DNA of 64,000 bases from Parasphingorhabdus sp. GTDB lineage: Bacteria; Pseudomonadota; Alphaproteobacteria; Sphingomonadales; Sphingomonadaceae. The stretch is taken from NCBI GenBank assembly GCA_030373505.1, contig JAUCYS010000012.1:1-64000 (forward strand). Direction: 5' to 3'. This document shows, piece after piece, positions 38,624-46,284 of this stretch (its first letter is position 1; every line of letters starts with the position of its first letter). The notes beneath the pieces were generated by a model. The model was not told where the DNA came from and did no database searches. It saw only the letters and a list, made by a program, of their open reading frames with translations. The position numbers and the translations under genes were made by a program.

Positions 38624-39631
38624 ATGACCGGACCAATTACCCTCGATGTTTCCACCGAGACCTTTCCCTATAGTGAGCCGTTTCGCATTTCCGGCCATCT
38701 GTTCACGGAAACGGAGGTGGTACTGGTAACCCTGTCCGATGGCGAACATTCCGGTCGCGGCGAAGCGGCTGGCGCCTATTATCTGGGGGATGACAAGGCG
38801 AAGATGCTGGCCGACATCGAAAATGTGAGAGCCGAGATCGAGGCCGGCGCGACCCGGGAGCAATTGCAGCAGCTTCTGCCGCATGGCGGTGCCCGCAATG
38901 CGCTCGACTGCGCCTGGTGGGAACTTGAGGCCAAGGCAAGCGGGACTCCGGTGTGGCAACTCGCCGGATTGTCCTGCGAACCGAAGCCGTTGCTCACCAC
39001 GATCACGCTGGGCGCACAGGAGCCTGAGGTCATGGCGGAAAAAGCGGCGCGGCTGACGGATTTCAAGGCTTTGAAACTCAAGCTGACGGGAGATGCAGAA
39101 ATGGATTATGCGCGGGTCAATGCTGTCCACGCCGCTCGCCCTGAATGCTGGATCGGGGTCGACGCCAACCAGGGCTATAAGATTGACGGCCTCGCTGCGC
39201 TGGTTGACGTGCTTCTGGAAAATGGCGTGGAGCTGCTGGAACAGCCCTTGGCGAGAGGGCGTGAAAGCGATCTCGACGGGTTCGAGCGGCGGATGCCTTT
39301 TGCGGCGGACGAGAGCGCCCTCTGCCTGGCGGACGTGGACGCGATGGTCGGCCGTTTTGATGTGCTGAATATCAAGCTAGACAAATGCGGCGGCCTGACC
39401 GAGGGGCTGGCGATCGCCCGGCGTGCCAAGGAGCTGGGAATGGGCGTGATGGTCGGCAACATGATGGGCAGCAGCCTGTCGATGGCACCGTCCTTCATCG
39501 TCGGCCAGCTTTGTGATGTGGTCGATCTCGACGGACCGACATTTCTCGACCAAGATCGGTCACCGGCGGTGGAATATTCGGATGGCAATATATGGTGCCC
39601 TGCCGAACTGTGGGGAATGCGCGCTGCATAG
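38624..39631 (+). CDS. dgcA: Enolase-superfamily dipeptide epimerase / N-acetyl-D-glutamate racemase (DgcA-like)
   Basis: A 335-residue enolase-superfamily enzyme of the muconate-lactonizing subgroup. Catalytic features seen: the KxK pair in ALKLKLTGD, metal ligands in GVDANQGY (Asp), LLEQPLA (Glu) and FAADES (Asp), the second base in NIKLDKCGG, and the C-terminal DLDGP motif of dipeptide epimerases. The family epimerises L-Ala-D/L-Glu or similar dipeptides; DgcA relatives racemise N-acetyl-D-glutamate. The nearby DUF1611 (DgcN-like) gene favours the second role. ATG 38624 is used; the ribosome site is weak. Confidence 0.8.
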   Translation: MTGPITLDVSTETFPYSEPFRISGHLFTETEVVLVTLSDGEHSGRGEAAGAYYLGDDKAKMLADIENVRAEIEAGATREQLQQLLPHGGARNALDCAWWELEAKASGTPVWQLAGLSCEPKPLLTTITLGAQEPEVMAEKAARLTDFKALKLKLTGDAEMDYARVNAVHAARPECWIGVDANQGYKIDGLAALVDVLLENGVELLEQPLARGRESDLDGFERRMPFAADESALCLADVDAMVGRFDVLNIKLDKCGGLTEGLAIARRAKELGMGVMVGNMMGSSLSMAPSFIVGQLCDVVDLDGPTFLDQDRSPAVEYSDGNIWCPAELWGMRAA

Positions 39632-39680
39632 ACGCGCATCGCATATCCGGGACACCTCCGTTCAGAAACCGAGAAATTCA

Positions 39681-39721
39681 TTGACAATTCTCCGTACAGA
39701 CAATTAATGTCCTAATTAGGA
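39681..39721 (+). promoter_or_regulatory. Promoter and palindromic operator before the Tat dipeptidase gene
   Basis: TTGACA (39681-39686) and TAATGT (39705-39710) are 18 bases apart, a fair sigma-70 promoter. A perfect 12-base palindrome TCCTAATTAGGA (39710-39721) overlaps the expected start of transcription and lies 24 bases before the ATG. Its AGGA core recurs in other promoters of this cluster. Confidence 0.6.
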
Positions 39722-39745
39722 TTGTATCTAGCGAGAGGATGGCAA

Positions 39746-40888
39746 ATGGGCAAGCAGGCAGGATTAACCCGACGATCATTTGTAGCGGGAGCCGGGGGAG
39801 CTGCCCTGGCATTTCCGATGGTCAATTTCGGCTATTATACGCTGAGCGCCGCAAGCTCCCGAAAATATTCCAAGCGCGCGATGGATATCGTGGGAGAGGC
39901 GCTGGTCATCGACATGCTGGCTCCCTTGCATATGGACTTCTCCCCGGACGCCAATACCAAGCCGCCGAGCGAGCAGGCGATTGCTGACTATAAGGCGAGC
40001 GGCATAACCGGCTTCCACAATTCCTTCGGCCTGGGTGGCCCCGACGCCTATACCGATACGCTGCGCTATTTCGCCAACTGGCAGGGCTATGCCGGCCGCA
40101 GTCCCGACGTCTTTGCGTTGATCGGAACGATGGACGAACTGGAGCACGCCAAGGCGACGGGCCGGATAGGCGTTATCATGGGCGTTCAGAATGCCGATCA
40201 TTTCCGGTCAGCAGAGGATGTCAAAACCTTCTATGATCTTGGCCAGCGCTGTTCGCAGCTTACGTACAACAGCCAGAATCTGCTGGGATCGGGCAGTACC
40301 GAGCGGGTTGACGGCGGCGTCAGCGACTATGGGGTTGAAATCATGAAGGCGATGAGCGAGGTCGGCATGCTGATCGACGTATCGCACAGCGGCGACCAGA
40401 CGACGCTGGATGCGGTCAAGCTTTCACCCGTACCGATCGCCTTTACGCACAGCAACTGCCGCGCCATTTCCGGCCATGTCCGCAGCAAGACCGACGAAGC
40501 GATCAAGGCGCTTGGCGACAAGGGCGGTGTGATGGGAATTGCCGGGGTCCGCCAGTTCGTGAGCAAGGCCGATCCGACCAATATTACCCATATTGCCGAC
40601 CATATCGATCATGTCGTAAAACTGACGGCAATCGAGCATGTCGGCATTGGCTCTGATTCGGACCTCTATGGCTATGATGACATGAAGCCGGAGCAGAACA
40701 AGATGCTGCGTTCCGCCTATAAAGGCAGCTATGCCTTTCGCGACAAGATTGACGTCGATGGTTTTGACCATCCGCTCAAGATGTTCGATCTCACCGAAGA
40801 GCTGCTGCGACGCAATTATTCCGCTCAAAATATCAAGGCTGTGCTCGGAGGAAATTTCCAGCGCCTGCTACGCAATACATGGAAATAA
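39746..40888 (+). CDS. Tat-exported M19 (renal-type) dipeptidase 1
   Basis: A 380-residue M19 dipeptidase with a twin-arginine signal (LTRRSFVAGAGGAALAF), so it is probably exported folded with its metals. Family segments present: DVSHSGDQT, AFTHSNCRAI, KTDEAIKALGDKGGVMGI and VGIGSDSDLYG. M19 enzymes split dipeptides and accept D-residues at the C-terminal side. Oddity: the usual D-x-H-x-D metal motif at the start of the barrel appears as DMLAPLHMD, so the first zinc site may be displaced. ATG 39746 follows GAGAGGA. Confidence 0.83.
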   Translation: MGKQAGLTRRSFVAGAGGAALAFPMVNFGYYTLSAASSRKYSKRAMDIVGEALVIDMLAPLHMDFSPDANTKPPSEQAIADYKASGITGFHNSFGLGGPDAYTDTLRYFANWQGYAGRSPDVFALIGTMDELEHAKATGRIGVIMGVQNADHFRSAEDVKTFYDLGQRCSQLTYNSQNLLGSGSTERVDGGVSDYGVEIMKAMSEVGMLIDVSHSGDQTTLDAVKLSPVPIAFTHSNCRAISGHVRSKTDEAIKALGDKGGVMGIAGVRQFVSKADPTNITHIADHIDHVVKLTAIEHVGIGSDSDLYGYDDMKPEQNKMLRSAYKGSYAFRDKIDVDGFDHPLKMFDLTEELLRRNYSAQNIKAVLGGNFQRLLRNTWK

Positions 40889-40925
40889 CCCGCGCCGGTC
40901 ACGGCCCTTCTAGGAAATTATCATT

Positions 40926-41975
40926 ATGAATGCCCCTTCATCGTTCACGGACAATCCTCTGCCTGTGCTTCCGCAGCCCTATCTCGTGTTTCTCGGCGAC
41001 ACTACGGAACCTGGCTATGCAAAGACCGCCTTCGGTCTGCGCGACTGGGCTTCCGACCTGTGCGTTGGCGAATTTTCCTGCTCGCCGGATGCGGTCAGCA
41101 TCGGTCTTCCGGCGATGACGCCCGCGGAAGCGAAGGCGGCTGGTGCGCGCTCGCTGGTCATCGGGGTTGCCAATCCCGGCGGGGTTTTGCCGGAAAGCTG
41201 GACAGCGGCTCTGGTAGAGGCGCTGGATGCAGGCCTGAGCATCGTCAGCGGTCTGCATGCGCGTCTGTCGGATGTGCCGGCGCTGCGTGAAGCGGCAGAG
41301 CGGTCCGGACAGCAACTGGTCGATATAAGGGTGCCTCCCAGCGCCATTCCGGTTGGCACCGGACGCAAACGCAGCGGGAAGCGACTGCTTGCCGTCGGCA
41401 CCGACTGTGCGCTCGGCAAAAAATATGCCACGCTTTCGCTGGCCCGGGCGTTCAAGGAGCGGGGTGTGAATTGCGACTTCCGTGCTACGGGTCAGACCGG
41501 CATCATGATTTCAGGCGGAGGCATACCGATGGATGCGGTCATTTCGGATTTTGAAGCGGGGGCAGCCGAAATGCTCAGTCCCGATGCGCCGGGCGATCAC
41601 TGGGATGTGATCGAGGGGCAGGGCTCTCTCTATCATCCCGCCTATGCCGCAGTGTCGCTCGGCCTTCTGCACGGCAGCCAGCCCGATGTCTTTGTTGTCT
41701 GTCACCAGCCTGGTCGCAAGACCATTCTCGGTCTGCCCGATTTTCCGCTGCCTGCCGTCGAGGATGTCATCGACCTGACCATCAGGCTGGGCAAGCGTAC
41801 CAATCCGGCGATTCGCTGTGGCGGTGTCGCTTTCAACACGTCGGGTCTTGCCGCCGACGAGGCTGAAAAGCTGATGGCGGACGAAAGCGCGCGTCTGGGA
41901 TTGCCCGTTGCCGACCCGATCCGCAAGGGACCAGCCTTCGAGGCCCTGGTGACTTCCTGCCTGGGCGAAGAATGA
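40926..41975 (+). CDS. dgcN: DUF1611 protein, D-glutamate N-acetyltransferase type (DgcN-like)
   Basis: A 349-residue DUF1611 protein. It has the N-terminal Rossmann-like domain (PYLVFLGDTTEPGYAKTAFGL, IGVANPGGVLP) and the C-terminal P-loop domain with GTDCALGKKYATLSLA, GQTGIMISGGGIPMDAV and EGQGSLYHPAYAAVSL. DgcN is the reported N-acetyltransferase that starts D-glutamate breakdown in marine Proteobacteria, followed by the racemase DgcA. Both partners are here, separated by a dipeptidase gene. Older annotations call it an epimerase/dehydratase-associated NAD-binding protein. Its stop overlaps the start of the YkvI gene (ATGA). Confidence 0.82.
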   Translation: MNAPSSFTDNPLPVLPQPYLVFLGDTTEPGYAKTAFGLRDWASDLCVGEFSCSPDAVSIGLPAMTPAEAKAAGARSLVIGVANPGGVLPESWTAALVEALDAGLSIVSGLHARLSDVPALREAAERSGQQLVDIRVPPSAIPVGTGRKRSGKRLLAVGTDCALGKKYATLSLARAFKERGVNCDFRATGQTGIMISGGGIPMDAVISDFEAGAAEMLSPDAPGDHWDVIEGQGSLYHPAYAAVSLGLLHGSQPDVFVVCHQPGRKTILGLPDFPLPAVEDVIDLTIRLGKRTNPAIRCGGVAFNTSGLAADEAEKLMADESARLGLPVADPIRKGPAFEALVTSCLGEE

Positions 41976-43120
41976 TGAGCGCCGGGGCAGTCAGCGAAAA
42001 GGCAAGTTTTTTCCAGCGCTTTCTGCTCCCCGGTTTCGCGTTCAAGGGCTTTGTGATCGGCGGCGGCTACGCCACCGGTCGCGAGCTGGCAGAATTTTTC
42101 CTTGTCAGCGGTCCCTGGGGCGGCATCGCCGGCATGGTCCTGGCGATGCTCCTCTGGAGCCTGATCTGCGCCGCGACCTTTGCCTTTGCCCAGGCCTTCA
42201 GGGCCTTTGACTATCGCAGCTTTTTTGCGGCACTGCTGGGCCCCGGCTGGGTCATCTTCGAAATCGCCTATGTGCTGTTCATCATCCTTGTCGTTGCGGT
42301 TTTTGGCGCAGCTGCCGGAGAAATCGGTGCGGCTATTTTCGGCATTCCGGTGATGGCAGGCTCCATCGTGCTGGCCCTGGCCATCGTGGCGGCCACCGCT
42401 TTGGGCAATGAATCGGTCGAACGGCTTTTCAAGTTCGCCACGCCGTTCATCTACCTGGTCTATATCGTCTTCATGCTTCTTGCCTTCACCAGTTTCGGTG
42501 AACGGATCGCCGATCATTTTGCGGTCGCGGCCTCTCCGGAAAGCTGGGCGCTGGGCGGAGTGACCTATGCCAGCTATAATGTCGTCGGCGCGGTGGTCAT
42601 TCTGCCGCTGCTTCGCCATCTTACCAGCCGCCGCGACGCGGTGATTGCCGGTCTGGCCGCCGGTCCGCTGGCGATGTGGCCAGCGATCATGTTCTTCGTC
42701 TGCATGGTTGCCTTTTATCCGGGCATCGAGGCGGAAACACTGCCGTCCAATTTCATGCTGGAAAAACTCAACAATCCGCTGTTCCAGATTGGCTTTCAGC
42801 TTATGATCTTCACCGCGCTTCTGGAAAGCGGCGTGGGGGCAATCCACTCGATCAACGAGCGGGTCGATCATGTGCTGAGGACACGGCGCAATATCGGCCT
42901 TGGCACCGTCGCCCGTATCGCTATTGCCGTCACAATCCTGATCGGATGCATCTTCGTTGCCGACCGATTTGGCCTGATCGCCCTGATCGCGAGTGGCTAT
43001 ACCGCGCTCGCTTACATATTCATCGGCGTCTATATTCTGCCACTGATGACTCTGGGCATCGTCAAGCTATACAGAAATACAGACCGACCCAGATTGCCGG
43101 ATGACCCGGCTACATCGTAA
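41972..43120 (+). CDS. YkvI-type membrane transporter
   Basis: A 382-residue membrane protein with about ten helices. It opens FLLPGFAFKGFVIGGGYATGRELAEFFLVSGPWGG, whose Gly-rich first helix looks like the broken helix of LeuT/APC-fold transporters; YkvI proteins of Firmicutes match this. No substrate is known for the family. Its start overlaps the DgcN-like stop, so co-translation with D-glutamate enzymes suggests uptake of a D-amino acid or dipeptide. A dipeptidase gene follows 10 bases later. Confidence 0.78.
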   Translation: MMSAGAVSEKASFFQRFLLPGFAFKGFVIGGGYATGRELAEFFLVSGPWGGIAGMVLAMLLWSLICAATFAFAQAFRAFDYRSFFAALLGPGWVIFEIAYVLFIILVVAVFGAAAGEIGAAIFGIPVMAGSIVLALAIVAATALGNESVERLFKFATPFIYLVYIVFMLLAFTSFGERIADHFAVAASPESWALGGVTYASYNVVGAVVILPLLRHLTSRRDAVIAGLAAGPLAMWPAIMFFVCMVAFYPGIEAETLPSNFMLEKLNNPLFQIGFQLMIFTALLESGVGAIHSINERVDHVLRTRRNIGLGTVARIAIAVTILIGCIFVADRFGLIALIASGYTALAYIFIGVYILPLMTLGIVKLYRNTDRPRLPDDPATS

Positions 43121-43130
43121 AGGACGAACC

Positions 43131-44312
43131 ATGAGAAAATCCCTTCTGATCTGCCTTCTGCTCGCCGGTTGCGCCTCTCCGCAGACCTTGCCGGCGGCAC
43201 CCGAAGCGTTGCACAGCAGCTTTCTTGTGCTGGATACCCACCTCGATGTGCCAGTACATTTTTCCCGTCAGGGCTGGAGCTTTGCCGACGCCCATACGCT
43301 GGAAAATGATATCGTTCAGGTCGACATCCCGCGCATGGCCGCGGGCAATCTCGATGGCGGCTTTTTCTCCATCTACACCGCGCAGGGGCCTTTGACCGAC
43401 AAGGGCTATGCAGAGGCACGTGACTTTGCCCGTGGCCGTTCGGACGAGATCGACGCGATGTTGTCGCAAAATGCGGACAAGATCCTGCCTGCCCGCACGG
43501 CTGCCGACGCGCGCCGGATTGATGCGGCCGGCAAGCTGATTGCCTTCAAGAGTATGGAAAACAGCTATCCGCTGGGCAAGGACCTTGGCTTGTTGCAGGA
43601 CTTCTACACGCGGGGTGTGCGAATGGCGGGACCCGTGCATTCGTCAAACAACCAGTTCGCCGACTCTTCCGGTGATACGCCGAAGTGGAACGGGCTAAGC
43701 CCGCTGGGCCGCGAATGGGTGAAGGAGATGAACCGGTTGGGTATGGTGATCGACGGCAGTCACGCCTCCGACACTGCCTTTGACCAGCTGGTCGCCCTGT
43801 CGAAGACGCCCCTGATCCTGAGTCACACGAGCCCGAAAGCGGTATCTGACCTTCCCCGCAACCTGGACGATGCCCGCCTTCGCAAGCTGGCCGAATCGGG
43901 AGGGGCGATCTGTGTGTCGACGATTTTCCTGGCGCCGATGAACCTTCCTCCCGAAAAAGCGGAACTGTTTGGCAAACTCGATTATATCGGCGAGATGACG
44001 CCGAGCGAGCAGGCCGAATATGTCCAAGCTTGGAATGCGCTGGAGAAATCCGAACCGCTCTGGGCGGTCGATTTCGAAAAATATATGGCGGCCGTCCTGC
44101 ATGTCATCAAGGTCGCTGGCGTCGATCATACCTGCTTCGGCGGTGACTGGGACGGTGGCGGCGGTTTCAAGGGCTTTGCCGATATCACCGCATTGCCCAA
44201 GGTCACCGCTCGGCTCAAGCAGGCGGGCTATTCCGACGCGGACATAGAGAAAATGTGGAGCGGCAATATCTTGAGGATACTGGATGCGGCGGACGCTGCG
44301 CGGGAGAAATAG
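43131..44312 (+). CDS. M19 dipeptidase 2 (lipoprotein)
   Basis: A 393-residue M19 dipeptidase anchored as a lipoprotein (LICLLLAGC lipobox). The canonical metal motif DTHLDVPVHF is intact, as are IDGSHASDTAF, ILSHTSPKAV, and HTCFGGDWDGGGG. It likely works in the periplasm or outer membrane on dipeptides. AAAGGA precedes ATG 43131. It follows the YkvI gene by 10 bases and differs clearly in sequence from dipeptidase 1. Confidence 0.88.
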   Translation: MRKSLLICLLLAGCASPQTLPAAPEALHSSFLVLDTHLDVPVHFSRQGWSFADAHTLENDIVQVDIPRMAAGNLDGGFFSIYTAQGPLTDKGYAEARDFARGRSDEIDAMLSQNADKILPARTAADARRIDAAGKLIAFKSMENSYPLGKDLGLLQDFYTRGVRMAGPVHSSNNQFADSSGDTPKWNGLSPLGREWVKEMNRLGMVIDGSHASDTAFDQLVALSKTPLILSHTSPKAVSDLPRNLDDARLRKLAESGGAICVSTIFLAPMNLPPEKAELFGKLDYIGEMTPSEQAEYVQAWNALEKSEPLWAVDFEKYMAAVLHVIKVAGVDHTCFGGDWDGGGGFKGFADITALPKVTARLKQAGYSDADIEKMWSGNILRILDAADAAREK

Positions 44313-44344
44313 CCCCGACAATGCCCCGGGGCGGGAGAGGTGAG

Positions 44345-46255
44345 TTGAAGATTCAAAAATATCGTCCAGCATGGTCTGTCAGGTTCGCAGCTGCCCTTAC
44401 AGCAACGCTTGCCTGTTCCCTTGGCTCGATCGCGCCGTCGCTCGCCGCAGAAGCGGCCACGCCCGTTGCCGAAAAGGCAGAGACCATTGGCTATGTCAGC
44501 GAGGACGCGATGATGCCGATGCGCGACGGCGTGAAGCTGCACGCGCAAATATGGCGACCCGCCGATCAAGAGACGGCGCTGCCCATCATCATGATGCGCT
44601 CTCCCTACGGGTTCACCAGGGAAAGGATTGTAGACTCCCTGAAAAAAGGTGGATCCTACGGCTATCTGGCAGAGGATGGGTTTATTTTCGTCTTCCAGGA
44701 TATTCGCGGCCGCTTCAGCTCGGAAGGGAATTATGTCACCCTGCGTCCCAGGAAAACCACAGCAGACGGCATAGACGAGTCCACCGATACCTATGATTCG
44801 ATCGACTGGCTGGTAAAGAATCTGCCCGGAAATAACGGAAAAGTCGCGGTTACCGGCGTTTCCTACGGGGGCTGGACCGCAGCGATGGCGACCATTGATC
44901 CGCACCCCGCCCTGAAAGCCGTCTCGTCGCAAGCCTCTCCCGAGGATATGTTTATCGGCGATGATTTTGCCCATAATGGCGCGTTCCGGCTGGATTATGC
45001 CTGGTCATGGGTGAGCGCGCTTGAAGCCGACGGCAAGACAATGAAGCCGTTCCAGTTCGGAAGCGATGACGGCTATGCCTGGTATCTCGGGCAGAACGAT
45101 CTCGCCACTTTGGACGAACAGCATCTCGGGCGCAAAGCACCGAGCTGGCAGAATTTTGTCGAGCACGGCAATTATGACGATTATTGGAAGCGTTCGCGTC
45201 CGTCGCAGATGATGCCGGCGAAGGTTGCGGTGCCCAATCTGATCGTCGCTGGCTGGTATGATCAGGAAGATTTCTATGGCCCGCTCGAGATTTACAAGAA
45301 TCAGGAGAAGGGTGACGAAAACGGGTTGAACTATATCGTCATCGGCCCGTGGAATCATGGCGGCTGGCGAGGCGAGGGCGCCAGCTACGGCCCCTTCGAG
45401 ATGGGCGGGGAGACCGGAACCTATTTCCGCTCCAAAGTCGAATTGCCGTGGTTCCAATATTGGCTGAAGGGCGAAGGAACGCTCGACCAGCCGGAAGCGC
45501 TGGTGTTCGAGACCGGCAGCAACCGGTGGCAGAGGCTGAATTCATGGCCGCTCAAGGGCAAGGCCGAAGCCCGCAATCTTTATCTGCGCGCGGGCGGCAA
45601 ACTGTCGTTTGAGCCGCCAGAAGCGGGCGAGGCGCCAGCGGCGAGCTTCGTTTCCGATCCGGCCAACCCGGTGCCTTATCGCCAGCGCCGCGATATCCAG
45701 CCGTTCCTGACCAAAGGATCGACCTGGTCCACCTGGCTGGCGGATGACCAGGCACCCTTTGCCAGCCGCAATGACGTGCTGTTCTGGGAAAGTGATCCGT
45801 TGCCGGCGGATGTAACGATTTCCGGCGAGGTTGCGGCGCGGCTTTTCGCGAGCACGACCGGCAGCGATGCCGACTGGGTGGTGAAGCTGCTCGACGTCTA
45901 TCCTGATGATGACGAGACGCCGGCAGAACTGCGCGGGCGGCAGAGAATGATTGCCAATGACGTCTTCCGGGGCCGCTTCCGCAAAAGCTATGAAAATCCC
46001 GAACCGCTGGTGCCCGGCGCGGTGCTCGACTATGACATCGACCTGCATTATGCTTCACACGTGTTCAAGAAGGGTCACAGAATAGCAGTGCAGGTGCAAA
46101 GCAGCTGGTTCCCGCTTATCAGTCGCAATCCGCAAAGCTGGGTGCCCAATATCCTGAAGGCAAAGCCGGAGGATTTTCAGGTACAGACCCACAGCATCTA
46201 TCACACGCCGGAAAATGCGTCGGCGATCTCGGTCACTGTTTTGAATGAGGAATAG
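44345..46255 (+). CDS. Exported CocE/NonD-family hydrolase 1
   Basis: A 636-residue exported serine hydrolase of the X-Pro dipeptidyl-peptidase/cocaine esterase family. A signal peptide (residues 1-35, ending PSLAAEA) precedes PMRDGVKLHAQIWRP and the nucleophile elbow GVSYGG; the catalytic Asp/His region includes AGWYDQEDFYG and GPWNHGG. The C-terminal jelly-roll domain follows. Relatives are peptidases and alpha-amino-acid ester hydrolases. Start: TTG 44345 with GAGAGG four bases before; ATG 44321 is an alternative. It is in the same operon as the dipeptidases. Confidence 0.86.
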   Translation: MKIQKYRPAWSVRFAAALTATLACSLGSIAPSLAAEAATPVAEKAETIGYVSEDAMMPMRDGVKLHAQIWRPADQETALPIIMMRSPYGFTRERIVDSLKKGGSYGYLAEDGFIFVFQDIRGRFSSEGNYVTLRPRKTTADGIDESTDTYDSIDWLVKNLPGNNGKVAVTGVSYGGWTAAMATIDPHPALKAVSSQASPEDMFIGDDFAHNGAFRLDYAWSWVSALEADGKTMKPFQFGSDDGYAWYLGQNDLATLDEQHLGRKAPSWQNFVEHGNYDDYWKRSRPSQMMPAKVAVPNLIVAGWYDQEDFYGPLEIYKNQEKGDENGLNYIVIGPWNHGGWRGEGASYGPFEMGGETGTYFRSKVELPWFQYWLKGEGTLDQPEALVFETGSNRWQRLNSWPLKGKAEARNLYLRAGGKLSFEPPEAGEAPAASFVSDPANPVPYRQRRDIQPFLTKGSTWSTWLADDQAPFASRNDVLFWESDPLPADVTISGEVAARLFASTTGSDADWVVKLLDVYPDDDETPAELRGRQRMIANDVFRGRFRKSYENPEPLVPGAVLDYDIDLHYASHVFKKGHRIAVQVQSSWFPLISRNPQSWVPNILKAKPEDFQVQTHSIYHTPENASAISVTVLNEE

Positions 46256-46284
46256 CCGGCCATAACAAAGAGGACAGGCAGCGA

